Of a DNA stretch of 64,000 nt, positions 1 through 12,765 are shown in pieces; positions within the stretch are counted from its first letter, which is position 1, and every line of letters starts with the position of its first letter. Source of the stretch: Mytilinidion resinicola (Eukaryota; Ascomycota; Dothideomycetes; Mytilinidiales; Mytilinidiaceae); assembly GCF_010093595.1 (NCBI RefSeq), contig NW_022985441.1, positions 620,132-684,131 on the forward strand. Reading direction: 5' to 3'. The notes under the pieces are model-generated. The model did not search any database and was not told where the DNA came from. It worked only from the letters and a program-made list of their open reading frames with translations. A program made the position numbers and the translations under genes.

Positions 1-3000
1 CTCTTTTTCTAAAGCTAGGCGTTAGAATTTAGTAAGAAAAATACTAAATTCTTTATTATTCTAGCGGAGGCGGAATAGTTTAGTGCGGGAGTTGCGGACT
101 TAGTTAGGGTTTCTATATACTTATTCTAAAAGTCCTAGAATAGCTTTAAAATTAGGTAGTTAATAGTTTTCTTTTATAATATACAGCAGAACTTAGGCGT
201 ATAGGTTTCTACTTAGATAACTATTTATATAGGATATTCGGCTTTAGGGGTTAGGAAAGTAGTCTCGGTTAATAGTTATTTTTTTATAGATTTAAAAAAG
301 GAAGCAGCAGAGGTTTTTTCGGTTACCTGTAAACTTATTAGGGTTAGGTTGTTTCTTAGAAAGCCGGGCAGAGGTAGTAGATATATTAGAAGTAGACGGA
401 GGCGTTTATACTATATTAGCTATATTTCCTTTAGTTAGTACTTATAGTATTAGGGTTTACAGGGCGGTGCGGACGGTAGGTATAGCTATATTAATTGCTT
501 TCTATCTTTTAGCAAGGGCTAAAGCTAGTTTATCCGTAAGCTTTTTTATCTTTTTCTTCTGGTATTTACGGACAGCTTATAATTATACCTTTAGTTAGTT
601 GTTCTATTATTTATATTCCTTAATTTCCAATTCCAGGGCTTATATACGGAGTGCGGCTTAGTAGTTTTTAGTAAGGCTTTCCTAGGCGGTATTAATATAT
701 TCGTATATTTAGCGGCAGTACTTATACTATTTATATACGTGGTTAGTAATATAGGCGGCGAACGCGGATTCGCTATCCGGCAGAACTAGGGGAAAAAGGT
801 AGGATATTAGGTCGGCGGTGCAGGTAGATAGCTAGGTAGGTAAGGAGCTATATAATATCACGGTTTCGGGCGGCAGGATTGCCCTAGCTAGCTCGGGCAG
901 GTAGGTAAAAGTAATAACTAAATTTACTACGTGTTCTATAATACACGGCAGGCAGGCGGGTTAAATAATAAAACGTAGCTTAAGAAGCTATAAGGAGGCA
1001 GGGCGGCGGTCGGCAGGTATACTCCTGCTAAGGCTCGCATAGGCCCTTATAATAAGGCCTCTCGCCGGGTCCTAATATTACGTATTACGCTGTGCAGTAA
1101 GCTTTACTGTTTAAGCCGTAATACTATTAAGACTTCTAAAAAACCTATTTATTTTAATAAAAATAGACAGCGCAATAATAATATTAACTATTAGCGGATA
1201 AATAGCAGGGCCGGAGGATAGTCCCCTAGCAGGCCTAATAACTATAATTATAGTAATAATAGCTATACTAAACTAGAATATACTCCACCTAAGGCTACTA
1301 TATATATTAGCGGCAACTAGGTTTATTACTCCCCCTTTCTATATAGTAAGTATTATAATAACTAATATTATAATAACAGTAGCTCCTATAATAGCCGCAC
1401 CTTGCTATATACTTAACCTCTATTATTAACTTCTTAATAGCCTAGCTACCGCTGGCTAGACCTAGCTATATTTAATAGAATAGATATTAACAGCTATTCT
1501 ATTTAGCGTAGTAAGGTTCTTGCTAAAATTTGCTATATATACCCTAATAAAACGGATAACTTTAAGCTTAATTATATTAAAAGCATTCTAGCTAGTAAAC
1601 TATTTAAGCGGATATAGGCACAGCGCCGCTAATATATTATCTATAATAAGACTAAGGCTCTACGCTTTTTAGATAAGGGCTATAGTAAGTATAATATTAA
1701 GGCTAAGGCCTTTATATAGCTTAAAACTCTCTGTATAGGCACTAACTTATTTACTATCTTCTATAACTGCTTTCTTAATATTATTAGCAACCTTAACTAT
1801 AAGTAAGCAGAGCTTATCTACTAGTTCTATAAGTAACTTATACTATACTTATAATTTAAACTAGTTAATAGTATTATATATTACTATTTTAATAATTTTA
1901 TATAATATATCTATACCTTAGATATATAAAACGCCGCTTTCTAATAATCTAAGCAATATAATACCTTTATATTCCAGCCCTATTAAACTACTGTATTATT
2001 TATAATAACAGCTACTTAATCTACTTATAGCCGCAGCCGCGGCTATAGAAAATACTTATCCACGCTTATACTAGGAACTACTACTATAACTACTAGTACT
2101 ATAACTGCTCTAAGCGCCCCGCGCACCTATACTATTATAGCTGCACCTAGTACTAAGCAGCGCCTATAAGCTATAAAGCTAGAGAATAAGCTAGCCTATA
2201 TTTAGAGTATTAGTAAGCTTTTTCTAAAGAATAAAAAATAGACTTATTAAGCCGGCGCTTATAACTATTGCTATTATATTAGCTACTATGCTACTAATAA
2301 TAACTATTCTTTTTAGAACTTTTCTATCTAAATAACTAGCAGTTTTCCTTTCTACGCTACTAATACTATATTTTCCGGCTAGGAAAATAAGTAGTTCTTA
2401 AGTATAGTTACGCCTAAAAACCCCTTATAATTAATTATAAAAATACCCTATTATCTACCCTATTATTAACCCTATTATCTACCCTCTATTCTATACTAGC
2501 TTTCTTTAAGTATAGTAACTTAGTTTCTACTTTAGATAACTTTCTATATAAAAAGGCCTAGAAACTATATAAAAGCTATTATAGGGGTACTAAATATAGA
2601 ATACTAAAAAACTATAGAATAAAAAAAACTATAGAACCTCTTCTATAGCTTAATACTTTTTTCTAGCTATAGGAAGTACTTAAGTATATTAAGAATAAGA
2701 AAAGTTAGCCGGAACTTTATATTTCTATAATAGCAATTACCTATACTTAGCATAATATTATAAAGCTCTAGCCGAAGAAAAGTAGTTAGTATTTACTTTC
2801 TTATTCTATAGTTTTAGATAGTAATTAAACTATTTATACTTATTTTCTCTCTAATAATAGTATAATATCCTTTTTTATTAATTAATTATTTACGCGCAAA
2901 TATAAAATTTATTAAATTCCTTTTAATTTACCTTATTATCTTATCTATATTAACAACTCTAATTCTTCCCAGTTTATTACTTATACCGCAATTATTAATA

Positions 3001-3960
3001 TTACTATAGGTTTTTATATAGAATAGCTAGTCTGCTATATTACTAACCTAAGATATATACCTATAGTTCTAGGAACTAACTAGTATAAAACTTATAACCC
3101 GGAAATCGACTTTATTAAAAAAAGCTTTTATTTCTATTAATTATAGTGTTATAATCTTTACTATTATAGTAATAGTATACCCGCAAAAATCTATTATAAA
3201 GGTGCTGCGCAGCCTGCTGGACTAGCTAAGCTTTAGTCTATATTTTTATTCGCGATATTTATTAGTCTAATAGAACGCTATATTTAATACGCTAAGCCTA
3301 AAAACCTTATTTAGATCTATAGACCGGAGTTTATACCTGCACCGGATAACTTCTTATTTAATACGCCCGCGATCGGGCACGTTATTAGTATACCGGAGGA
3401 TAATAGCACGCTTAGACTCTACGCCCTTTCTATTAATAAATATAATAAGTTTATAAAGAAATAGAAGATATATTTACCTAAAGAGCTCTATACTTACCTA
3501 AATAAATATTTCCACCCCTAGATAGATATATAGTTTAGATAAAAGGTAGAAAACTTTCCCTCTTACTAGGAATATAATTACGCTATTTTTTTATAACTAG
3601 AATTCTTTTTACTAAAATAGAAAACCTATACTATATTAGAAGAAAAGAACTATATTATATATAATAAGCTATAGAAGCTGCTTAGTAAGAGCTTTATTAA
3701 AAATAGCAACTTTTTTATATACGCACTAGTGCTTCTAGTTAAAAAACCGGATAGAATATACTGCTTCTGCGTTAATTACTAAGGCCTTAACGCTATTATA
3801 GTTAAAAATTAGTACCTATTTCCTATTATCTAGGAAACGCTTAATTGCCTTTATAAGGCTAAATAGTATACTAAGCTAGATATTATTTCCGCTTTTAACC
3901 GCGTACGTATTAAACTAGGAGATAAATAGAAAACAGCCTTTATTACGCGCTATAGTATAT
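1..3960 (+). mobile_element. RIP-degraded Ty3/gypsy LTR retrotransposon relic
   Basis: This stretch is very rich in TA dinucleotides and has stops in every frame, with no long open reading frame. Reading through the stops on the plus strand near 3710-3950 recovers a reverse transcriptase signature of the Ty3/gypsy class: LVKKP, then FCVNY followed by a stop and GLNAI, then VKN, KLDIISAFN and KTAFITRY. The catalytic YxDD block falls at or after the 3' junction and is not seen. A degenerate zinc-knuckle-like patch (about 2250-2300) would fit the gag end upstream. Stops and substitutions are mostly C-to-T or G-to-A changes, as RIP produces. No LTR could be delimited, and the left end runs off the window. 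The right end is a sharp composition change near 3960-3970 where LINE sequence begins. The element is certainly inactive. Confidence 0.85.
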
Positions 3961-3967
3961 TTTATAG

Positions 3968-4906
3968 GGCGCGAGCTTCCGGAAGACACGCATAATATAC
4001 TCGGCGATTATTAGGCCTGCTATCACGTACGGATGCACCTCCTGGTACACTACGCCGGGCATGAAAGAGCAGATTAGCAAGACAAAGATTAAACAGCTCG
4101 AAACAGCACAGAACCAGTGCCTTCGTGCTATCTCAGGGGCATACAAGACAACAAACATTAGGGTGATGGAGCACGAGACATCATGCCCCCCGCTCCGGCT
4201 GAAGATGGAGGAACTTATGGTGGCCTATGCGGACCGCACACGCGAGGGGCCAGCTCGAGAGCACATTGAAACCCAATGCAGCCGCATAAGAGAAACGGTT
4301 CGTGCCAAATACAGGCCGAAAGGAACACCACGGTACGGCCCAAGCAGGCGCGACGAACTCCGCAAGCTCGCGGCGAAGGCTTCACGGCTAGCCGCACGAT
4401 ACGAAGGCGAATCAGAAGAATCCCATAGGCGCACAAGACGTGGCATGATCCAGGATGAATACGAAGAGAAGTGGAAGAAGGAATAGGAAGCACATCGTAG
4501 AGAACCACGCCGAGGACCCCCAACACCAGCACTTAATACCAAATGGAGCAAACAACAAGAGGCGCTACACAAAGGGCTCACAAAGGTAGAGAGCACAATT
4601 ATCACGAACCTACGGACGGAGCATATAGGGCTCAACGGCTACCTCCACCGTATGAGAGTGCCCGGCCACCCAACGCCGGCATGCCCTTGCGGGCATAGCC
4701 TCCAATCCCCAAGACACGTTGTAATAAGCTGCGGAAGGCACATCAAGGGCAGGGGCGAACTGTTCCAGAAGGCCAGGACAAGGACGTACGAACAGCTCTA
4801 CAGAAGCCAGAAAGGAAGAAAGGCCGTGGCCCAATGGCTCCTCCAAAGGACGGACATCCTGCCATACCTCTCGATGGCCAGAGAGATGGCAGAGGCGGAG
4901 ACGTAG
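3968..4906 (+). pseudogene. C-terminal fragment of a Tad-like LINE reverse transcriptase
   Basis: One frame reads from about 3968 (ASFRKTRII, then RPAITYGCTSWY) through QLETAQNQCLRAISGAYKTT to a natural end at 4906, broken only by an in-frame TAG at 4484-4486. The QLETAQNQCLRAISGAYK segment and the Cys/His cluster CPCGHSLQSPRHVVISC near the end are typical of the C-terminal part of fungal non-LTR retrotransposon polyproteins, downstream of the reverse transcriptase. The 5' part (endonuclease, RT core) is missing, as expected for a 5'-truncated LINE insertion. Base composition is balanced, unlike the RIP-mutated DNA on both sides, so this copy either arrived later or was never RIP-mutated. It is not functional. 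Confidence 0.85.
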
Positions 4907-4929
4907 GCCCTCCACACCCTATTCTTCAC

Positions 4930-5013
4930 AAACTATGCATACTACGCACACTACGCATACTACGCATACCACGCATACTACGCACACCACACACACTACG
5001 CACGCACGCACAG
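4930..5013 (+). repeat. Microsatellite-like ACTACGCAT/ACGCAC tract in the LINE 3' tail
   Basis: Imperfect tandem units of about 9 nt (ACTACGCAT, ACCACGCAT, ACTACGCAC) run directly after the LINE stop codon and grade into an ACGC tract. Simple-sequence 3' tails are common in LINEs. The following 5014-5490 region holds no gene that I can see: it is probably LINE 3' untranslated sequence followed by unrelated DNA, with RIP-like composition resuming near 5490. Confidence 0.7.
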
Positions 5014-5489
5014 CGCCATCGCCACCTACACCACGCGCCCACCCAACAGCTGTACACTACCGTTTACCGCAGCCCCGCATATATTGCAACCCACACGGCA
5101 CCAACTCCCATACACTATCATCACCATCATTCAATTCTACCCAACGCTTTGACGAAGGGCACGCGCGCGAAACAACAGCACGCGTGCCCTCACGCTAACC
5201 CTAAACCAGCCAACCACTCCGGAATCAACTCAACCCGCGCCTAGGAGGGCGACCACAAACCCGGACGGATTTAGGACGACGCATCATGATGGCTTATTCC
5301 GTGGCGGACTTAACAGACCTACCACGTGTCCCCAATAGCTATACAAAATAAGAAGAGCGCTCAGCGCTATACACCGCAGAGGACGAGGTTTTCATCCGAA
5401 CGCTGCATGGCAGCAAGCGGTTTCTCCTTGTAAACTAGCCTAGATAGAACAGCTGCATGGACCCTAACGGGAGCTACACCAGCGTAATA

Positions 5490-6720
5490 GAATTTAATAA
5501 TAATAATATATAAAGATCTAAGGATTATTATACTATAGTTTAAGCTTATATATAATATAAAGGCGAAGTATAGTATTATAGATAACAACTTTTATAACTT
5601 TAATAAAACCGGCTTTTAGATAGGTGTTATTTTAATAGAAGTAGTTATTACAGGCTCTAAGAAATAGAATTAACTAAAAGCTATATAACTAGGTAATTAT
5701 AAGTAGGCTACTATAATTAAGGCTATTAATACTTATAAGTAGGCAATCCCGCCGTTTATTATCCTTGCGGGTAAATACTACCTTTTTATATAGTATAAGG
5801 GCAGTAATATACTACTAGACTAGGCTATAGCAGTAAGTAATAATAGCTGGATAATAAATAAGCTTAGTATTATATAGCTGCAATATTTTAATATATATAT
5901 AAAGGACCGCACTATAGGCGTATATTGCTTACTTATTTTAAATAGTTATAAAAGCTATAACTTGCTTAAATTTAAAGAGCTTTATAAGGAGAATAATATT
6001 ATTACGCTATATATACCGCCGTATACCTTATATCTATTACAGCCGCTTAATATAGGCTATTTTACACCGTTAAAAAAAGCGTACAGTTGCTAAATTAAGG
6101 ATCTAGCGCGTAACTATATTAACTATATTATAAAGCTTAAGTTCCTACCAGCTTTTAAAGCAGTATTTAACAACTTATTTATAAAGAGTAATATAACCTT
6201 TTCCTTAGCTATACTCCTAATAGCTTTTAAAGCTTAATATTATACTTTATATACTATTACCTTCTGCTATAAAGGCTTAATAGGAATTAAAAACACTAAG
6301 TAATACTTTTAAGCTAGGCTCTTAATTAGCTTTAATTTATAATTGCATTTAAATATATTAATATAGCTCTCCTACTATAATTCTTAAGTTGCTTAATTTA
6401 CTTATTAAAGGCGCTAAGATGCAAATATATAGGGCTGTATTATTGTATAATTAGGTTATAAGCCTTTAAAAGGCGAATAAGGCCGCTATAAAGTATAGAA
6501 AGTGTAAAAAAAAGTAAATTTAGAGGTAAGAAGTTCTAATAAAGGTATAGGGCTCTAATATAATTGCTTAAAAGGAAGCTAATAAACAAATTAAGGGCGA
6601 AATGCGTTAAAATAGGAGGCGCCCGGGTGGAAGTGCACAGCAGCAGGCGCGCTGCAGGCGCTGCGGCGAGACAGGACATAACTCTCGTACGTGTTAAAAA
6701 GATAAGGAAATTGTTGTAGA
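5490..6720 (+). mobile_element. RIP-degraded Fot1/pogo-type DDE transposon relic
   Basis: Reading through stops on the plus strand gives the order of motifs found in Fot1/pogo transposases: YNFNKTGF (family form YNMDETGF, so the catalytic Asp is now Asn and Glu is Lys), IGV, then LLILNSYKSY (family form LILDGHxSH, Asp to Asn), then TLYIPPYTLYLLQPLNIGYF and PLKKAY. These substitutions are G-to-A changes expected from RIP. At the 3' end, about 6650-6695, a CCHC knuckle (RCRRCGETGHNSRTC) is intact, in sequence that has kept normal composition. Terminal inverted repeats were not identified. The transposase is dead at two catalytic positions. Confidence 0.85.
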
Positions 6721-7388
6721 TTAGACTGCAGGTCGTATTAAGTTAATATCTATTGGCGTTGTAGAGCAATTTGCATTTAATGTTGCGATTTGCTTATAAG
6801 GTAGGCCACTCGCTTAGGTGGGCCGCTCGCTTATAGAGTACGTTAACCCTAGAACTGTAACATTTTGACTTGGCTTTTTGAACTGTGATAGCAATCCACT
6901 CTGAAATAATAACGGCATTAAAGAGAGGATCAGAAATGCCGGTAGAAATGAGAGGCAAGCTCTATGTACATTAAGAAATAAGGAGGCCGGAGTACCGGAT
7001 CCGTAGAACACCGCCTCGCAGGCAGCAGATATGGTAGAGTCAAGGGCGAAATATCTACCAAATTTCGCGCTGAAAGCAAAACTTTTGGCCTAATACTATA
7101 ATACTGTGGTATTTCTACCTATTTATTATTACTATAGGTACAGGAATGCCTTTAGGAACCTATAAGCACGAATATTATTATTAGATAAGTTGGTGGTTTG
7201 TTGGGGTGTGGTGAGAGCCGCTTCTGTGGGGCGCCTATATTCGCTGTTGACTCCATGCCGTAAGGCTAGCATCAACCGTCGCTGCCTGGAGAGAGCCGCC
7301 CTCAGTTACTTCTTTCCAAAATCTCCAACGTCATATTGTTTTGCTAGCCGTTGGGAATAGCTTCGTGTTCAACACGTCTCCACATGAA
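6721..7388. other. Intergenic, no gene seen
   Basis: Mixed-composition DNA between the Fot1-like relic and the kinase-ankyrin pseudogene. It holds a short duplicated phrase (CCACTCGCTTA, CCGCTCGCTTA, near 6805-6835) but no coding sequence that I can support. The segment before 7389 could contain the promoter and 5' leader of the downstream pseudogene. Confidence 0.4.
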
Positions 7389-10300
7389 ATGGATCACGAA
7401 GAGGGCACATCATTTGCTCGATCGGGGTCAAACTTCGAACCAAGTCTCAGGCCGTCACGGCAAAGACCAGGCCCTACGTCGAGCTACATTCTAGACGGAT
7501 TAGCATCATTGGCCTCTGCCTCTGAAGGGAGAACGTCTGTTCAAGTCGTGATTGACCTGCTCCGCAAATCCGGATTACCCGGTCCGGTGAGCACCTTGCA
7601 GACTGACTCTACAAGAGTACTCCTCGGACAAGGAGCGCAATTTGCTGTGTATCGCGAAAGTACGTTCTTTAGCGCTCCTACTGGGAGCCGTCCTGGCGCA
7701 ATCTCTTCGTACGATGTCGCAGTCAAACAGCCAAAATTCTCACAGGATTTGTTTTCGAAGTTCAGCCTCGCGGACCCTGAAGCGCAGAAACATCTCCACA
7801 CCATCTGGCTGGAAATTCTGGCTTTCACAGATCCACAATTGAGGGAGCACCCGAACATCGCGAAACTATTAGCGTAGTCTTCGGAAAGATCCGCATATCA
7901 TTCTCCTCTGACGCTCGTTATGGACATCGCATCATATGATCTAGCCGCGTTTTTAAAAACCCATGACAGTTCCACGTCAACAGTAACGAAGTACATTTTC
8001 TGTGTGGATGTGGCGGCTGGTCTTGACCAACTTCACAGATGCGGCTTAGTGCATGGAGACTTGAAGCCTCAGAATGTACTGCTCTTCAAAGAACACGGGA
8101 GATTCATAGCGAAGCTTGCGGACTTTGGGCTGTCTCTCGATGACAATACATTAGCCGATAATCAGGTCCGTCTTGGAGGCACGGCAGGGTAGAAAGTCCC
8201 AGAGGTTGAAGCTGGACTTGGTATGACCCGAAGAAACATTCCGCGGGCCAATAACTACTCTTATGGACTAGTCATCTGGAGTGTGCTCTTGTATTCTGGA
8301 GACATTCCAAGTCAGCGGGGCGTTACATCAAGACAACAAATTGCTCTACAAGAATTAGAAAACAACAAGGACGCGATAGGATCGGAGCGATATTCTGTGC
8401 TACACGGCGCAGTCAGCCAGTGCCTTGAACCGGAGCCCCTTAATCGCGCGATGACTCTCTTGCCGCTCTTTCCCGACGGAGAAACCAACAAAAACCGCCT
8501 CGTCGCTCATGCTGAAGAGATCTCGGCTTCACAATGGGACGAGAGAGCGGGTAATCTAGATCTGGAGAATCTAGCAAAGCTATACGACCCTTTCCGCAAA
8601 CCGAAATACGAAAGTTGGGAGCCGAACCCTTTCGCAAGCTACTACGCCAAAGATCTGCTTTCATCTATTTTGCATGGACGTGAGTGCGTCGACAGACAGA
8701 TCTATTTTGATCTCTTCCTACATCTTACCAGCTCGGATAAGGACTACCGTATCCGATGCTACAGTATTGAGCCTGCTTTGCAATGCAGCAAGCCTTGGCG
8801 CGAAAAATGCGCAATCCATGATAGGCACAATACACCGCTACTACGAGATCGACCAGCCCGAAGAAATCCAACGACATTATTTAGCATGGCTCAAACGTGC
8901 GGTCGCCGATGGCAGCGTGCTTGGAAAGTCAGAGCTGCAAAAGCTTGATCACGATGCATTTTCCGCCAGCATTGAGCAGTTTCAAAATTCGGGGGGTTAT
9001 AACTGGTTCTATTTTCACAACAACGAGCGCATTTACGCCGCGAAATCAGATGAGCCGGAATTGCCTGGCTGGACGACGCTTCATCGATTGGCGGCTTGTG
9101 GAACCGTTGAACAAATGGGGGAATATCTCGAAACTCCTGCTCGAGAGGACATCGAATCTCTCACATCGAATGGCGAAACTGCCTTATATCTTGCCTCTGC
9201 GCGTGGCTGCTGGGCGATCGCAAAGAAACTCTTGGATTATGGTGCCGATCCCGCAAGGCCTTGCACAACATTTGGAATTACCTGTTTACACTGGCTGTTC
9301 TGCTTTGATGAAAACTTTCAGGATGAGGCAGTTGCCCACTTTTTCTCTCGTGGTGCAGATATAGACGCAACTGCACGAGACGAGCTTCCTTTTTGGCACT
9401 ATCCCTTTGTACTTCCAGCAGGAACGCCATTACACTGGGCCGTCGTCACTTCAAGCAGGGTAGCTATCAGTGCTCTTTTCAACCACGGGGCAGATGTGCT
9501 CGTGCGGGATGGATCCAACCCTTACACATTCGATAGTCGGGTCCGATTTACGAACAAATTCGGAGGCCCAAACCAGGAACCATACTCAGTTCCGGAGATC
9601 AAGCCCATGGGCTTATCATCGCTGGATCTGAGCGCAATGCAGTGGGATCCTTTTCTATTTCACCTGATACGCTCATCTCGCAAGCAAACCATCAACATCA
9701 ACGCTGTAGACGAGGAGGGTTTCGCCGTGCTTCACCGTCACAGCGCAGATTACAAACGCAGAACCCGGCTTGGCAACGTCTTTTCATCCGTACCTTTCAG
9801 AGGAACTCGGGAGGAGGCGCGACAAGGGCTTCGACAAATTGCTGAAATTGTGCAAGAACTCGGCGGCAACTTTGATCTCCTGACAACGACTACAACATCC
9901 AAGTCGCAAAGCTACCGCTTTACTGACATGGTGAATCAAACTCCGTTAATGCTAGCCATGACGCTTGGCGATGTGGACATTGTGGAGGCGCTATTGGATT
10001 ATGGTGCCAACCCAAACGCTGAGGACGAGCAAGGAGCCGTGGCGCTCCATTATCTCCCCACAGGTAACGACAAATATGGCATACCATGTGTCGAGCTTTT
10101 ATTGTCGCGCGGAGCAGATGTCAACCACAGGAGAAAATTGTGCATCACGGTGACACCAGTTATTGTGGCTAGACGCTCGCCTGGTGTTGTCGACACCTTG
10201 CTCTCAAACGGAGCAAACATGGAGGATATTGATGAGTCGGTGGGTTCATCGGAGTATGGGCGAAGTTTATGGACATCACTGGCCGAGCGCGACAAGCCTT

Positions 10301-10743
10301 TGGAATGTGTACATGACAATGCGGTGGCCGGACTGCTTGAAAAACACGTATTATCCCTAAGTGACGCTGACAGGATCCAGAATATCATCAACTATGCAAA
10401 CCAGGATGGGCTCACTATGTTACACCAGTTCGCACGTAGGGGCATGCACCTCTCCACCAGCACTATCTTACGGCATAGGGCCGACCCGAACAAACTCTAT
10501 TGTCGCCAAACGTATGAGTTCCATGGCAAAGATAGAATGAGGGTCACGTTTTCCTCCACTCCTCTCGACTTGGCTATCGAAGAGCTGGCAAGAAGGGAAC
10601 GACAGGTGCGATCGCACAAAGAACAGTATTCTAGGTTGGAGTATAAAGATCTCTGTGACAAGGACCGCGCTGTCATCGAAGCCTTAAGAAGGTTCGGTGG
10701 AACATGTTCGGAGGTGCCAAAACTTATGACACCTGTCGACTAG
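7389..10743 (+). pseudogene. Broken protein kinase-ankyrin repeat gene (incompatibility/NLR-like)
   Basis: Three open stretches in one frame (7389-7874, 7878-8189, 8193 to about 8720) are separated only by TAG codons at 7875-7877 and 8190-8192; a shift near 8720-8780 then leads to the frame that ends at 10743. The kinase part shows GLDQLHRCGLVHGDLKPQN (catalytic loop, HGD instead of HRD) and ADFGLSL. The 3' part has ankyrin units ending in LLDYGADP, LFNHGADV, LLDYGANPNA and LLSRGADVN. Both stops sit where relatives have Trp (LLGW..., GTAGWKVPE), so each is explained by TGG to TAG, a RIP-type change. Such kinase-ankyrin proteins resemble fungal recognition or incompatibility proteins; a role in self/non-self recognition is inference. 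No GT-AG intron removes either stop. The true start is taken as the ATG at 7389. Confidence 0.8.
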
Positions 10744-11039
10744 GGCTGGGCCAGGTGGTGTGGTGATAGAGGTTCTTTGTGACGATTGCTTACAATACTC
10801 GTCGAATCCCGGGTGTCACGGCGCTCAGTAACTTTTTGGTCGTGGCAATTCGGGTCAGGTCGCTTCTGCCTAGGTTGGCGAAATACTTCCTGAATTGATT
10901 GGTGATGGCTGTGTCTGATAGCTTCCACAATAGAGAGAAGACATCAAAAACAAATCTATCTTCCTCAGACAGTGGAGCCAGAAATTCGTCATAACCACGT
11001 GTTATCGAGATAGCTGGATAGTTGGTGTTTATCCAGGTT
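10744..11039. other. Spacer between two pseudogenes
   Basis: About 300 bases with no coding signal that I can support. The N-terminal part of the HET relic may have been here before decay. Confidence 0.3.
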
Positions 11040-12268
11040 CGTCACCAATGGGCTTAGTCAGGATATTTATGGATTAAAAAGGGACCAGCGGTAATGGCAG
11101 CCATTAGGACAGCTTGATGCGCCCAGTCGTGGAGCGATGCGATATGTATCATTCAAAACAACCGTGATGACTGGTTGAAAGAATCGACCAAGAGGGGGAT
11201 GTCTATAAGTCGGCTCGTCTTACGATCGCCGCCTCCCACGCCTCTGATTCCAGCCAAGGTTGCTTCTATGAGCGTCCGGATCTATCGGAAGCCATCAAAC
11301 TTCCAATTCCGTACAAGAGCGGAGAAGGAGAACGTTCAGGTAGTGTGTTTGCCACAGCTATGCACAGTAACTACGCCGATATCTCACCAGAATTTGGAGT
11401 ACTGGCATCCAGAGCATGGGCAACTCAAGAATGGCTGCTCTCTGGTCGGATGATCTTCTATACGAAAGGCTGCATAGTCTGGTCATGCAAGGTCATAACG
11501 CAGAGAAAAACCGGCGGTTCGTTTCTCACAACAGCAAGAAACCTGAAATGGAAACTCATCGTCGAGATATACTCATCGAGATTTCTCACGAACGCTAGCG
11601 ATCGTCTTATTGCTCTAGAATGCCTAAGGAGAGAGATACAAAAGAAGACTAAAGACACATACTGGTTCGGCATATGGAAGAACGCAACGTCGGACCAGCT
11701 CGTATGGTCTTGGGCATCCACAATGCACGGTGTTCGGTCTCTCAGCATCAAGAAGGCAAAGAATGTTTGCAATGGGATCCGATTTGATGACGAGAAGCGA
11801 ATACTTACCATCCTTAGCCAATTGAAGAAAGTTTCTAAGATCACTCCTATGGTAAGTACTGACCAATCGCCGTACGATAGCATCAGCGACCGTTTGGCGT
11901 CAGCACGATACGAAACTTTCCGAGAAGAATTGCGTTACGAGCAGACTTCAGGAATGGTCGGCTCCTTACGCACAGAATCGGACGAAATAATCGGATGGGA
12001 TCTGCTAGACGAAGGCTGCTCAACAGCATCTATTTCCGAGATGTATTGCCTCGCTCTCATGACCAGAAAATCTGATCTAGTCCACCCAACAGAGACAACT
12101 AGATCGGTATCAAAGAGGACAGCACATTCTGGCTGGCAAGAAGACTGGGTGCTCCTATTGCAGGAGTTGCCCATGAGCGATCACGCATACGTGAGGGTTG
12201 GAGCTGGTAAAGTATTCTGGAAGAGCTGGTTCCACGACGAGGCAGTACAGCGAGTCCGAATTCTTTGA
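11040..12268 (+). pseudogene. HET-domain (heterokaryon incompatibility) gene relic
   Basis: From about 11070 one frame reads LPAV-like sequence, AIRTA followed by a stop, then WSDAICIIQNNRDDWLKEST, the core HET motif (usual form LWIDAICIIQ...DW). At a G run (11194-11198) one base is missing; the frame moves to VYKSARLTIAASHASDSSQG, then ASRAWATQEWLLSGR and YSSRFLTNASDRLIAL, all standard HET landmarks, and stays open to 12268. The N-terminal PYxALSYxWG block is not recognisable. At least one stop and one frameshift remain, so the gene is dead. HET proteins trigger cell death after hyphal fusion between incompatible strains. The neighbouring kinase-ankyrin relic suggests that a recognition locus once stood here. 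Confidence 0.8.
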
Positions 12269-12765
12269 TTGATGATTACCAAATAGCAACACGCTTTCTT
12301 CAGCCGCCAAGGGTGATTTCAGTGCTATTTTGCATTGAGTGTCGTCGCGCTTGGCACATTCCACGCATGTCACAGCAACCCTACCATCAAGTACTTGCAT
12401 GAGAGTAAATTTCAAGAAAACCGCTTCTTCTTGAACGACAGTATGGTCCAGAGTTCTTTAGCCGTTATTTCCACATTCGCTTCCCACGACTCGTCTTTGT
12501 CCTCATGCTTGACGACACCTCTTCCGTCGAAACTTTGCACCAAATCGCCGCATCCGGAGCTGTGAGCGAACAAAGGGCGATGACAACAAAGACATGGAGG
12601 CCTCTGCTCTTAAGCTCGCAGACGCTGGCTTTCGGCGAAAGAATCACCTCCGGTGTTCATCGTCAAACTGTCGCTTACTTTCGATCCGCGACCAACGTCT
12701 TCTGCATACTTCGATACATTGTTTTGATCAGCGCGAAGTCGCCTCTGGCACTCTAGAAACTCAAT
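12269..12765. other. Intergenic, promoter of the 613-aa gene
   Basis: About 500 bases without a supported gene. Short open frames here have no recognisable features. Confidence 0.35.
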
